Shown one piece after another: positions 1 to 10,617 of a stretch of DNA of 64,000 nt. How positions within the stretch are numbered: the stretch's first letter is position 1; the number at the start of each line of letters is the position of its first letter. This DNA comes from Nannochloropsis oceanica (taxonomy: Eukaryota > Sar > Eustigmatophyceae > Eustigmatales > Monodopsidaceae): the NCBI GenBank assembly GCA_004519485.1, contig CP038132.1:186001-250000 (forward strand), given 5' to 3'. The notes under the pieces were generated by a model. The model ran no database searches, was not told the origin of the DNA, and worked only from the letters and a program-made list of their open reading frames with translations. The position numbers and the translations under genes were made by a program.

Positions 1-1776
1 ATCTGCACCCGCTTTCTGGACTGCTGGCACTGCCTCGATCCCAATGCCCCCAATGGCCACCAGCGGCACGTCCACTAGGCGCCGCCACTGCTTGAGCCGA
101 GCTAAACCCTGGGGACCAAAATTTATTTTCTTGGAGGCCGTAGGAAAAATAGGACCCAGAGAGATATACGATGGCCTAAGGGCGACGGCGCGGCCGAGTT
201 CGGTAAAGGTGTGGGTGCTGATGCCCAAGCGGACGCCTCCGCGCTGTATGGCGGTCAATGGCTGGTCAGGCGCCGTAAGCAGGCCTTCGAGGTCCTCCTG
301 CCCGATATGCAGCCCATAGGTTTGATATCGGAGGGCCAGCTCCCAGTAGTCGTTCACCCACAGCCGGGCTTGGACCTTGCGGCAGCTTTCGGCGGCTTCT
401 CTTACCTCTATATCTAGCTCCCCTGCTGGCCGGTCCTTGATCCGCAGCTGAATGTCCCGCACGCCCAAATCCAACAATCGCTGCACCCATGCTGCCGAGT
501 CCACGCATGCGTATAAACCTATCTCCCGCTCGCACGCCGCGAACGGTCCAGAACGCTTCGCGTCAGACCCCTCCTCGGCACAGATGCTGACCCTGTGTTT
601 TGTTTCGGGCAAAGCGTCAAGCAAATGAGTACATGCAAGCAAACAAACATGCCTTTTGACACAAAAACGGTAAGGGTTGGGAGAGGAACGTCGAACTCCT
701 GGAAAGTCGTGGGCGTCCACTTACCAAGGGAAGTCTGGTGGACTGGCCGGCCATCCCGTCTGCTGAACAGGGCCCGGTCCATGCCCGAGCTGGATCGCTG
801 CGCGGATGCCCTGGCTAACATAGGCTTTGGCCAGCACCACTGCGTCTTCCAACGGCAAGTCCTGCGCAAGAAATGCTGCGACGGCTGATGATAAAGTGCA
901 GCCCGTGCCGTGTGTGTTGAGATTTTGGAGGCGGGGCGAGGTGATCCACATGCCTTGGGTGCTGTCCCGCTCCAAGAAATAGTCCTGGGCTACCGTCGCA
1001 TCAAACGACTCCTCTTCCTCTCCTTCACGCTTCTCCTCGTCGCTGTCTAGGGAATGTCCACCTTTAACCAACACTGCACGACTATTGCCCATGGCCATCA
1101 CGTCACGTGCTGCTCGCTCCACATCCTGTGGCGTTTTGAGTCTATAGCCTACCAGGACCTCGGCTTCATGCTTGTTGGGCGTGATTAAAGTTGCATGGGG
1201 AAAGACGCGGTCAATCATTATTCTTCGCGCACCCTCGTCGAGAAGGACAGAGCCACTTGTTGTTACCATGACGGGGTCACAGACCACGGGTCCCAGAGAC
1301 CCATTTGCTGCTTTTTGGGCCAAGAAGTCTCCGACCTCCCCTACCACCTCGGCCGTAGCCAACATGCCCAGCTTGACCGCCTTTGCGGGCATATCGTCCT
1401 CCAGCGTCGCCAGCGTGGTGCGTAACATTGCGAGACTTGACGTTTCAACTTTGCGTACCTGGTTGCTGTTCTGTGCCGTGAGCGCGGTAATGACGCTGCA
1501 TCCGTGGCATCCGAGGGAATGGAAGGCCAGGAGGTCGGCTTGGATGCCCGCCCCACCCCCAGAATCCGAGCCCGCGATAGTCCACACGATTGGTGGCGGC
1601 AGAGGTGTTGGTGGTGTGGATGAAGAGCTTGTGCTGGGGTTGGTGGTGCTGGTGCTGGCCATCATTCTGAGGCCGGGACTCTGCTTTGGTGCGGCTAGGA
1701 ACCCGTCGGCTTCCGTACAGAGAAGGAAAAGTGCTACTACGAGCAGAAGGAGAGTCCCATGGGGCCTGGGGGGCAT
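1..1776 (-). CDS. TH1: Bifunctional HMP-P kinase / thiamine-phosphate synthase (ThiD-ThiE fusion), plastid-targeted, 3' end outside window
   Basis: The N-terminal half is a ThiD kinase (phosphorylates hydroxymethylpyrimidine phosphate) with AGSDSGGGAGIQAD and the anion-hole motif HGTGCTLSSA. After one intron (724-593, GTAAGT/CACAG, keeping frame through a split Trp codon) a ThiE domain follows: IQLRIKD, VNDYWELA, GLHIGQEDL and SLGPIFPTASKK are all visible, then the frame runs off the left edge. Exons are 1776-725 and 592-1. The order ThiD then ThiE is that of plant TH1, so one protein would make the pyrimidine diphosphate and couple it to the thiazole. The leader (LLLLVVALFLLCTEADGFLAAP) is a signal peptide with Phe just after the likely cleavage site, the complex-plastid signature. 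The last ThiE residues and the stop are not in the window. Confidence 0.9.
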
Positions 1777-2255
1777 GGAACGGTGCCGAGTGGGCGTTCA
1801 GAGACACACGATCCGTCTCTGTGTGTATGTGGGTGCGTATGTGTGCTATTAGGCGCTGTAGACTGCTGGGAGGTGTACCAGGTTGCCAGGTTGTGATCGC
1901 TCGATCACTCGCGGACGAAGCACTGCCCCATATTCGCACGCTCCCATCCCACCCCCTGCTGTACCCACCACCACTTCCTCACACCCAGACACAATACAGA
2001 GGTCGAAGGGTGCAGCGAGGATGGAGAAAACTGGCTGCCAAAGCGCTGCGCCCATGAAAACGACGGCTACTTATCCCTTCAAAGACAGGCCTGCCACGAG
2101 CCCTCGCAGGTAAGGCTTACGTTCAGGCGGATGCAGGCGGGTTTGTGGACGAGAAGTGATCAGCACAGTTGTCGACGAATAAGGGAGGGGAAGTCGCAAG
2201 GGGTTGATTCAATAAGAGAAGTGAGCGGGCAGTAATTGGAGATCTGCAACATGCC
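1777..2255. other. Intergenic, divergent promoter region
   Basis: This gap separates the thiamine gene (leftward) and the phosphotransferase (rightward), so it should hold both promoters. I see no gene, repeat or recognisable regulatory motif in it. Confidence 0.5.
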
Positions 2256-3560
2256 ATGTCCTTCTCCGACATGTCTCCTCACCTTTTACTACACACACGT
2301 CACAGGTGGGTGCTTTCCGAGGTGGCACTGGAAGGCGTGGCGGCATACAAGTACGTATGCGGCTCATCAACGCCCCTGGATAGGATACTTAACCACTTCT
2401 GGAACTGGGCCGTGCAATTGCTTCCTCTTTGGCTAGCGCCCAATCTCGTGACGCTCCTGGGTCTGGCATTTATGATGGCCTCGGCGGTCTTAGTCGTTCT
2501 CACGAATCCGAGTCTGACCGAACCCTTATCGCCTGACGTCGCCTTATTTTGTGCATTTAGTTTGTTTGCCTACCAGACGCTAGATGCCATTGATGGGAAG
2601 CAGGCCCGGCGAACGGGCACGTCCTCACCCCTTGGTCAGCTATTTGACCACGGCTGCGACGCGCTAAACGCAGTACTAATCTGCACGGTGCTGGCGGGTG
2701 CTTGGCGACTGGGCGATCACCCTTGGTTGATGATGGTCATTTTGTTCAACATCTTCTTTGCTTTTTTTATGGGGCAGTGGGAGGAGTACCACACCGGCTT
2801 GATGATGTTGAATAATGGGTACGTTGGTGTCACGGAAGGCCAGGTCGTGCAGATAGCCATCCTCCTCGTCACGGCCACAGTGGATGCCTCATTTTGGGAG
2901 ACGCCACTCCTTCAAATTGGTGGCGTAGGGAAGGGGGAAAGCAGCGACGCGGCGGTATTGGTCGTCACTGTCAAGGCAGTGACCATGGCCTGGGGTTGCC
3001 TTCTGACCTTCTGGGTTTCGGCTTGCAGCATCCACCGCGTGCTTCTCTCGGGACAAGCACGGATCCTACCAACCGAAGAGGTAGGTGGTAAGATTTTGGG
3101 AAGGAAGGTAGCCGTGCAGCATCTGTTGCCCGTTCTGCTCTCGTTCATCCTTGGGGGCATGTGGACAGTCGGGCACGGGCAGCACGTCTTCCTCGACCAC
3201 CCCGTGGGTGTATTAATGGCGCTGGGCTTGACAATGGCCTACCTTTCCACGCGCATGATTGTCTGCCACATGGCCAAACAGCCCTTTGGTACATCCGAGC
3301 TGGCCTTACCCGTCCTTCCTCAACTACTTGTCGTCTTTAACACTTATTGGAAGCATCTGCCTCAAACCCTGTATGCCGCTATCATCCGACCCACGGGCGG
3401 CGGTCTATTGCCTCTTTCGGACGTGGTGCTCATGTGGGCTTACGTGGGTCTTATGGCGGCTGTGTACTTTTACTACACCTTGGGTGCCACAGAGGATATC
3501 TGTTCTCATTTGGGACTGTATTGCTTAAGTATTTACCCGCGACGGAAGAAGGCGGAGTAA
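2256..3560 (+). CDS. CDP-alcohol phosphatidyltransferase (ethanolamine/choline phosphotransferase)
   Basis: Transfers phosphoethanolamine or phosphocholine from the CDP-alcohol to diacylglycerol, the last step of the Kennedy pathway, in ER-type membranes. The CDP-alcohol phosphotransferase signature is complete: D110, D113-G114, A117-R118, G127, D131 and D135 (D-x2-DG-x2-AR-x8-G-x3-D-x3-D). Upstream, EGVAAYKY and FWNWAVQLLPLWLAPN match the usual start of eukaryotic EPT/CPT proteins, and several hydrophobic helices follow. At 434 codons it has family length. No intron is needed. The first 15 residues are weakly supported: a possible splice acceptor (CACAG before 2306) lies just inside the frame, so an upstream first exon is possible. 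Ethanolamine or choline preference cannot be read from the sequence. Confidence 0.9.
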   Translation: MSFSDMSPHLLLHTRHRWVLSEVALEGVAAYKYVCGSSTPLDRILNHFWNWAVQLLPLWLAPNLVTLLGLAFMMASAVLVVLTNPSLTEPLSPDVALFCAFSLFAYQTLDAIDGKQARRTGTSSPLGQLFDHGCDALNAVLICTVLAGAWRLGDHPWLMMVILFNIFFAFFMGQWEEYHTGLMMLNNGYVGVTEGQVVQIAILLVTATVDASFWETPLLQIGGVGKGESSDAAVLVVTVKAVTMAWGCLLTFWVSACSIHRVLLSGQARILPTEEVGGKILGRKVAVQHLLPVLLSFILGGMWTVGHGQHVFLDHPVGVLMALGLTMAYLSTRMIVCHMAKQPFGTSELALPVLPQLLVVFNTYWKHLPQTLYAAIIRPTGGGLLPLSDVVLMWAYVGLMAAVYFYYTLGATEDICSHLGLYCLSIYPRRKKAE

Positions 3561-3865
3561 GTCAGTTGAAAAATAAATATGCGTGAGGAAGTGGAAAAGA
3601 GGATAGATGACGGTGAAACTTTATGTAGATAATTGTATACGTACGTAAGTAGAAATGAGATAGCGATCGCCGCCACCACAAAAATTTCATCAGGTGGGGA
3701 GGGCGAACATAATTGACCATTTGAAAAATAGTTTGAAGTCGATATGAGAAAAAAAATAGCAATAGCAACGTACACTATTCTTTCCGAATATTCACGAGGA
3801 ATGCTCATGTCTTTTGTAATGGTTAACCCTTCCCTACATCTGCTTCATCTTTTGATCCCCAACTC
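3561..3865. other. Intergenic between convergent genes
   Basis: AT-richer DNA between two 3' ends (phosphotransferase and U2AF large subunit). It should contain both 3' UTRs; I see nothing else. Confidence 0.5.
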
Positions 3866-6010
3866 TTAGTCTAAATCTTCTTCGACCGCATCAGGTACAG
3901 CTATGGGCGACGGCGGCGGTAAAGAAGACGAGTCTCCTTCTCCAACCCTCCCTCCATCTCCTGGTGTGGCCTCCACCTCCCCGCCTACACCCGCCACTCT
4001 TTCTCCTGTGACAGACAACTCTGCTATTGCCGTATCCTCCTCCTTCGCCTTTTCCACCGCACCGTCCTCGGACTCCACCACAGGCTCCTCTTCGGGCAGG
4101 GGCTCGGCCTGCAAATCCTTGCTCCTATAAGCCTTCAGAGGAAAATACCGGCACTTCACTGTCCGCCCATCAAACGACCGACCTTCCAACTTGGCTTGGG
4201 CACGTTTCGATGCCCGAACGTCCCCAAACTCCACAAAAATCAAACCCTGAGCCGTGTCCATTTCCAAAGACACCACATTGCCGTACTTTCGACATTCGTC
4301 GGTCACTTCTTCCTTGATCTCCTCCACCTCCTCCGCATCCATGTCGTCCGCCAGCATATTCTGTAAACGAATCACAGACGAACCGCCTCCTCCCTCGCCA
4401 GGCCTACCGGTTCCCATACTGGCAGTCGCCACCGGCTTGAGCAACATAGTGGCTTGATGGGCTGGGATTTCCTGGATGCTCAATCGCTTCCCGCCCAAGT
4501 CAAGTCCTGCCAAGCCCTTCAATGCCAACCCTGCCTGCGCCCGGTCTTCGTACTCAAAGATGGCGATGCCCTTCGACAGGCCCTCCTTGTCCTTGAGCAT
4601 GTTAAAACTCATGAGTTTCCCAAACGGATCAAGGAGCGCTTTGACGTCCAGCTCCCCCAGCACGTTTGGGACATTCGCCAACATCAAAAAGTGGCCGTGG
4701 GTTTGAACAGGCGTCGGTCCCACTACGGCTGCGGCAGACCCTGTCGTGTGAATGACGGGCATTCCCCCGACCGTGCTGGAGGGCGTCGGGGCGACAGCTG
4801 CGACTGCTGTGGTGGATTGACCTGTGCCGAATGCAGTGGCGGTCGACGTGACGGGAGGAGCAGCTGCAGCTCCCGTACTGGCGGCATCGGCAGCACTTCC
4901 GCCTTTGGCCAGCGTCTCATAAAATTCTTGGTATTCCTTCGGACGGCCCACACGGAGCTGCATCGCCCCCCCACCCACCTGGAGCTTGTCCAGAGCCAGG
5001 GCGCGGTTGGCTTCCTCCAACGACCGAAAATCCACCAGGGCAAACCTGCCATCGGGGCTCATCCAAATCCCCACTACTGGACTCCCCACCCCCAAGGTCA
5101 GTTTCATCTGCTGCATTGCCGCGCTTATAAACTCGGCCAACTGCGGTCCCAACACACCCACGGGCAAATTCCCGACGTAAAGCTGACGGGCGGGTTTTGT
5201 GGAATCCACAAGCGTAAAGGGCGAGGCAGCTGCCAGCCGCGCCGCTGCCAAGGTGTTGTTCAGAACCAACTGCGCCTGTGCCGCGGCTTGGGTGGCAAAG
5301 ACTCGAAGTTGCTTGGTCTGCTCGATTTTCTGGAGGGCCTGCATCACGCCCAATCCTCGGTTTTGACTCAGCATTTCCTGCAGGGTGGGCAGAGGCCCTC
5401 CCATCCCTCCTTCAATCATTATGTCCACCACTCCCGGAGGTAACTCCTCTTTTTTCGCACCATTGCTGCTTTCTTCCCCATCCTCCGAGCGCGACTTCTT
5501 CCGGTGCCGAGAGGAAGAGATTGGGGAACGGGAACGACTCCTCGAACGGCCCCTTCGGCCGCCGTACCGTCCAGGCGGTGTCCGGGAGCGCCCTCGGTTC
5601 CTGTAAGATCCTCCTCCTCCTCGAGGCGGCGAACGAGAACGGCCACGCGACCTGCTGACGGGTGGGCTTCGCCTGCCATTATCACGGCCTCGCGGGCTGG
5701 GGGTACGTCGCCGCCGTTGGCGATCCCGCCAATCATCGCCATCCCCCTCATCGTCGGGGCTCCCTTCCTTGCGGCTGCGCTTCTTTTCCTTTTTCTCCTT
5801 TTTCTCCTTTCTCTCCTTCTTTTCCTTCTTCTCCTTCTTCTCCTTCTTCTCCTTCTTCTTCTTTCGCTCCTTGCCTTCCTCTTCCGAGGCCTCGCCGCTG
5901 GAGGTTGCCTTGACGAAACCCAACACACTGGCAGCCGTCGTGGAGGGTTTGCTGTCACTGCCACTACTGAGGCCAAGGCCGACTGGCGCGGCTTCCAATT
6001 CTTCGTCCAT
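3866..6010 (-). CDS. U2AF2: Splicing factor U2AF large subunit (U2AF65)
   Basis: Binds the polypyrimidine tract at 3' splice sites and recruits U2 snRNP in the nucleus. The 714-residue, intronless frame has a Lys/Glu-rich stretch (about 45-80), an Arg/Ser-rich region (about 100-175; RSRSPPR, RSRSRSRSP), then three RRM-like domains: about 275-355 (RQLYVGNLPVG, FALVDFRSLEEANRAL), about 445-525 (FLMLANVPNVLGELDVKALL, GIAIFEYEDRAQAGLAL) and a C-terminal UHM-type RRM at about 560-655 (VIRLQNMLA, GLIFVEFGDVRASKRA). This order is diagnostic for U2AF65. It is longer than the human protein because of low-complexity insertions (an Ala/Thr-rich linker between RRM1 and RRM2) and an acidic tail. Confidence 0.93.
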   Translation of the reverse strand: MDEELEAAPVGLGLSSGSDSKPSTTAASVLGFVKATSSGEASEEEGKERKKKKEKKEKKEKKEKKERKEKKEKKEKKRSRKEGSPDDEGDGDDWRDRQRRRRTPSPRGRDNGRRSPPVSRSRGRSRSPPRGGGGSYRNRGRSRTPPGRYGGRRGRSRSRSRSPISSSRHRKKSRSEDGEESSNGAKKEELPPGVVDIMIEGGMGGPLPTLQEMLSQNRGLGVMQALQKIEQTKQLRVFATQAAAQAQLVLNNTLAAARLAAASPFTLVDSTKPARQLYVGNLPVGVLGPQLAEFISAAMQQMKLTLGVGSPVVGIWMSPDGRFALVDFRSLEEANRALALDKLQVGGGAMQLRVGRPKEYQEFYETLAKGGSAADAASTGAAAAPPVTSTATAFGTGQSTTAVAAVAPTPSSTVGGMPVIHTTGSAAAVVGPTPVQTHGHFLMLANVPNVLGELDVKALLDPFGKLMSFNMLKDKEGLSKGIAIFEYEDRAQAGLALKGLAGLDLGGKRLSIQEIPAHQATMLLKPVATASMGTGRPGEGGGGSSVIRLQNMLADDMDAEEVEEIKEEVTDECRKYGNVVSLEMDTAQGLIFVEFGDVRASKRAQAKLEGRSFDGRTVKCRYFPLKAYRSKDLQAEPLPEEEPVVESEDGAVEKAKEEDTAIAELSVTGERVAGVGGEVEATPGDGGRVGEGDSSSLPPPSPIAVPDAVEEDLD

Positions 6011-6124
6011 TGTCTGGTTTTACAGTGGGGTAAAGAGAGTGTGCGAGTGTTTGGCAGGAAATGAGAAAAGTTGCTGAAGGAGTCTGAGGCGCGAGAGCGC
6101 TTTTATCCGTGCGATGCATGTCAT

Positions 6125-7082
6125 TCACCCCCTACTTGTCTTATGCTGCAGGCATACAGCGACCAAATAAAAAGGCATTCATACGTGTCATCCCCACACG
6201 CTAGAACGCCGCAATCCTCATGCACACAGCATGCGCCTTGTCCTCTTCCCCACTGGCATCCAATGATGCGGGGCTCTAAGCATGCTATTACTTACTCTGT
6301 CTGAGCTGCGCGGGACAGCTCCTTGTATCTCCTCCTCCGCTGTCACAACGTCCATCAGGCCCCAGTATGCAACCAAGGCTATGGCGTACGCGCTCAAGAT
6401 AAAACAACCTATGTATATATGTATATGTATAAATATATGAGACAGGGTGATCTGGCCAAGGGAAGCGAAGAAGCGAAGAAGAGCAAGAGGTTATGGCGGA
6501 GCGTGGAGCTTGAGGCATTGGTGAGTCCGTAGCCTGTCCATGCGATTCTCTATTCGTCCTGTATGAGAGGTGATACCCTTGTGAATGGGGGCAGTTATGA
6601 TGTTAGGCAGGCAACAGCGCGATGCTTATGATGATGGGGGTGACTGCGTCTGGCTTCGTTGTTGGACGCTGCGTGGATATGGAGATCAAAACTACTTTGT
6701 CTTTCAAGCCTTCATTGCGTGACATCGGCGTCCTTCCACCGCTCCAAGACTTGCACACAAAAAAATAGCATGTAGCGCCACGTGTTGGTGAGAGACAGGA
6801 AAACCGGGTAGGTGCACGTGGGATGGGTGGCCAAGGGCGGCCACCTCCTCAAAACAAGCCTTGCCTCGCGATGAAGATGCACGCGCTGCGTGGCTCTTTT
6901 CCCCCGCCCCTGCGAAGGACTCCAGGACCGAATGCACAAACCTATCATCTCCATCACAGTGTCCAGACGTGATTGATGGTCTTTGGGTGGCTGGCCAGGG
7001 CCAAAGCATAGTCTAACGTACCTTTCGTATCGAGTACTGGCGTGGGTTCTCTTCTTGCGTCGTCTCGACGGGCCATGATCAT
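6125..7082 (-). CDS. Small spliced single-pass membrane protein (about 62-64 aa), unknown
   Basis: A three-exon gene read from splice signals: exon 1 from ATG 7082 (or 7076) to 7022, donor GTACGT; exon 2 6408-6296 (acceptor ATACATAG, donor GTAAGT); exon 3 6145-6125. Phases join without shifts. The product has a charged N-terminus (MARRDDARREPTP), one hydrophobic helix (CFILSAYAIALVAYWGLM) and a short polar tail. I do not recognise the family; a small subunit of an ER or organelle complex would fit. If exon 2 reads through, the tail is longer (about 20 more codons) instead of exon 3. Its start lies about 80 bp from the start of the divergent gene at 7165, suggesting a shared promoter. The U2AF gene follows on the same strand after 114 bp. 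Confidence 0.5.
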
Positions 7083-7164
7083 TCTCTCCAATGCCCGCAC
7101 GCATTCTCATACCCACCACCCATCATAAATATCGACAGACTCGAACGGTCAGAGAGAGAGAGCC

Positions 7165-7654
7165 ATGCCTAACTGGTGGAATTTACCGTTCCGGGAGTTT
7201 GTGGTGAAGGAGGTGACCCGCCCGGGCTTCAGGGAGTTTGCCGTGGGGGCCGTGTGAGTAGGGTAGATTGGAGGGTTGGAGTGCAAAGGGAGGGTGCCCA
7301 ACTGGGCCTAGCATGAGTAATAGTATTGTGTTTACTGTCTTGTATGCTCTATTGGGGTGAATTGGTAGAGATTTCGTCGTTCCTGCGGTGGGGTTTGGAG
7401 ATGGTACCAAGCGCCCGTACCTGGAAGGAAGAGTGCATGGCCGTTTCGTATGCTTTCTTTGATTATCGTGTCGGCACCTTGCTGTCATTGATCTCACCTT
7501 TGATTTTCTTCCTGTCCCACACATATACAGCGTGGTGTTCTTTGGGTTGGGCCTGAAGATCAATGCCGGTATTACAGACAAGGACCGGGCAGAAAGCGCC
7601 TACTACCAGGACTTTATCGCGAAGAAGGACGATGGCGCGCACGGGCACCATTAG
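7165..7654 (+). CDS. 70-aa mitochondrial single-helix protein, resembles ATP synthase subunit j / plant 6-kDa subunit
   Basis: Two exons, 7165-7253 and 7531-7654 (donor GTGAGT, acceptor TATACAG; a Val codon is split), give a 70-residue protein starting MPNWWNLPFREFVVKE. An amphipathic N-terminus is followed by one hydrophobic helix (FAVGAVVVFFGLGLKI) and NAGITDKDRAESAYYQDF. The plant 6-kDa subunit of mitochondrial F1Fo-ATP synthase and yeast subunit j share this plan: a basic/aromatic start, one helix, then a 'sAGlTeedaknSpf'-like tail. The resemblance is short and judged by eye, so the assignment to the Fo membrane sector is tentative; the coding status is better supported, by clean splicing and a compact frame. 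Confidence 0.6.
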
Positions 7655-8288
7655 AGTATGATAGATGCAGGAGAGTAGGGCCAAGCGGTTTAGTAGAGCA
7701 GCAGCGGTGGAGAGAGAGGAAAGGGGACGGATGATACGAGAAGAGGAAATTAGGAGGTGAAACCGTCTGTCGTGTGGTTACGCATTGTAGCGGAGGGCTC
7801 ACTGGACAATGTGGTTGAGCAATGCGGGTGGATGGAATTTGATGTACGTTTGAACAAGAGGTTAAGCGAGCCACAAAAAGAAAAGACAAAGAGAAGGTAG
7901 GGCAGGAGATGGGCCGCTGCACAAGATGGCATGTGCTCGAAATGAGACATTTCGTTTTTTCCTATTCTTGATTCTCATCTTACGTCCTTACCGACACACC
8001 TACACTCATCGTCGTCGCCAGTCTCGTGCCTCTCTCTCTCTATCGACGCCACTCTGCAGCCTATCACATACAAAAAAATACCTTCCATAGCCCTGGCCGT
8101 AGCCGTTCATTCGTTCCTTTTTTCCCCCTCCTCTCCTTCTCTCCAACACATCCACACACATCCGCTCCTTCCACTCTGATTCCGAAAAAATCTCGGAATT
8201 AGGGTATCAAAGTATAGACCCCCTTCGTCCGAACGCCCTCTCATTTCGTTCGTCGGCACTGTACAACCCTCCCTCCCAACCCTACTAC
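7655..8288. other. Intergenic between convergent genes
   Basis: Downstream of the 70-aa protein gene and of the DnaJ gene. I see only 3' UTR-like sequence and CT-rich stretches (about 8000-8160), with no coding signal that could be supported. Confidence 0.5.
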
Positions 8289-9878
8289 TCACAGCAACCG
8301 GGTCGCCTCCTGGAACAACCGGCATGACTCCAGGGGCATCTCGTCCGCCTCGGCCATCCTTCTTGCCCTATCCTCCGCATTGAAAACCCTCCTCGCCGCT
8401 TGTACCCTGCGAGCCTTGTCCTGCTTCTGGCCCTCGCACTGCCGCTGGAGGTCGTACAAGTAGGCCTGCTGCACTTCCCGCTCCACCTGGAAGAGGCGCC
8501 GCCGGTCCCGTGCATGGTCTCGGGAAAAGGTGTTGCCCACGAAGTAGGGAATATTGGGCAGGATGTGATCCATTGATGTGGCGCGCTGCATGGGGTGCCG
8601 ATCTGTACGGCTCAATGAGAAAGCCCGCTCGCTCTCTTGGGGGAATGAGAAGAGCGAGAGAAAAAGGAGAAGTAGGACGGGAAGCATTTGCAGGAATTGG
8701 GCCATGGCGCTGTGTGGGAAGAGAAGAAGGGAGGTAATGGTGAAAAGGAATAAAATAGGGCGGTGAAATAAGGAAACATATACTGACCCGTTTTTGCAAA
8801 TGAGACGAGACATGCGATCCGCATGTCCTCCCGTTCCTCTCGTCCCTTCCTTCCTTTCCCACTCCTCCCCGTCCTCCCTCCCCTGACTCCGCTTACAACG
8901 TACCCAAGCGGATTTTGTTGTTGACCTTGTCGCTGATGCTGCTGCTGCTGCTGCTGCTGGTAACGGGAAAAAGGGTTGCCTTCTTGTTGGGAACGATAGA
9001 CGCGGAAATTGCCCGGACGCCCTCCACCCATCCCTCCGCCGTTCATGCCGAAGAACATGTTAAATATCTCCTCGGGCGACACGTCCGCGTGTCGGAAGGG
9101 GTGTGCTTGCCCTCCTCCGGCCCCTGGCCCTTCGTCATCCCCGAACTGGTCGTATGATCGCCGCTTGTCAGGGTCACTCAGCACTTGAAAGGCGGTGCTG
9201 ATAGCCTGGTTTGGAGGTGGGACAGACAGGAGAAAGCGAGGAACGTCAGCGTGCATACAGCGCGTTTCATATATCCATGATGATGGGAACATAAAGAAGG
9301 CGGTCTGACACCGGGCGACTTTATCAACGTAACGTCAGTTCTACACTTGCGTCCCTTCGTACCTTGAACGCCTCGTCTGCCTGCGGGGCTGCATTCTTGT
9401 CGGGATGGAATCTCAAGGCCAACTTCCTGTAAGACTTCTTGATCTCGTCGTCAGTGGCAGTGCGAGAGATACTCAGGACCTCATAGTGGCCTTTCTTCTT
9501 CGAATGGATGATGGCACGGCAGGCCACCACCTCCTCCTCCGTGTACGGCCGTCCGTTCTGGCCCACACTGGCATCCCCCCCGCCACTACTTCTACTATAG
9601 CTTGTGCTCTTTCCGTCAGCAGAGGGTCGTCGCCGAGGCACTTGCCCACTACCCCCGCCCGCATTTGCACTGCTGCTCCCACTCCCGCTCTGATTGGTGC
9701 TGCTTGTCGCCCGTTGGCCCTCGGCTTCAGCCCGTGTTTTGAGCTCCTTGACGCCTGGCAAAGGGTACAGCTTGAGGGACTTGTCCAGGAACTTGACGGC
9801 CTTGGCATGGGACCCCTCCCGCATAAACTTCCGCCCTAGCTCCAGGCAGCGCTCCGCTTCATCCTTGTTCATCTCCAT
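8289..9878 (-). CDS. ER-membrane DnaJ (Hsp40) of the DNAJB12/DNAJB14 family
   Basis: J-protein that recruits Hsp70 to the cytosolic face of the ER for membrane-protein quality control. Three exons, 9878-9363, 9205-8904 and 8709-8289, join in frame to 412 residues. The start [19 protein letters not shown] matches the family's conserved N-terminus. The J domain has [20 protein letters not shown], the HPD motif (RFHPDKN) and, across the first intron, [20 protein letters not shown] Gly/Gln-rich region with a CAG-type run (QQQQQQQ) follows, then a hydrophobic helix ([15 protein letters not shown]) and a DUF1977-type C-terminus ([12 protein letters not shown], ending near CRLFQEA as in the animal proteins). 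Introns are short and use GTACGA and GTACGT donors. Length matches the family. Confidence 0.92.
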
Positions 9879-10617
9879 GGCTACGTTGCGGGATGTGACC
9901 TGGTAGTTGCTACCTACTGTGAGGGAATGATTATGGTGATGAGGCGAGGGAGCTTCGCAATGGAAGATTTAACTGGTGCAAGAATTGGGCATAACACACG
10001 CACACACTGAGTTAAATATAGCCCTGCTTACCAGGCTGACAAGGGTCGTGTGGTATGGTGCATGGTGCATGGGTTTAGGGGGCGTTTAGCCCCTGGGTTT
10101 GAAGAAGCGCGCGCCGTTTGCACGGCTTCCCCGATGATGACGATGTCAGATGTGCAGACCTGCGGTCCGAGCAAGCACGCATATTTCTTGACACTGCTTA
10201 TCACGCCATCCTTCGCACACCACATAATTACAAAGGTGCAGGTCAGCAGGGGACGTTTTTGTGGGTTCTCTGAATTGCTCGTGGCTGGGTGCTGCTGCCT
10301 TATCCTCCACTCCTCCCCTCTCAGGAATCCTCGCGACATAGCTACGGTAAGAGAAAAAGGTAAGCGCTGGCGGAGCTCTTAGGTGAAACCTGCGTCTTGA
10401 ATAAGTGGCACGAAATTGGTTGCCATGTAGGGATAGTGAAGACGGTAATTGTTTCCGTTCCTCATTCTGCTTCCATACGTAGTGAGCGCCCGCTCCTTAC
10501 CTCGTCACATTTGATGATCTAGCGCGCTGCGTGCCATATAGGAACACTTGGCAATTCGTCGATGCCCATAATCTGTTTTTATTTTACACACACTAGATAG
10601 ATCCTGCCACCCTATCG
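9879..10617. other. Intergenic, divergent promoter region
   Basis: Between the DnaJ start and the LETM1-like start. Short open frames near 10030-10340 exist on both strands, but none has a convincing start, splice structure or family resemblance. No repeat is apparent. Confidence 0.4.

Noticed and set aside
5504-6064. Plus-strand frame opposite the U2AF basic region, with Leu/Phe-rich runs
   Set aside because: It is antisense to Lys/Glu codons (CTT/CTC/TTC runs) of a clear gene; no independent support.
10028-10382. Open frames on both strands between the DnaJ and LETM1-like genes
   Set aside because: No start context, no splice pattern and no family resemblance; codon content is not distinctive.
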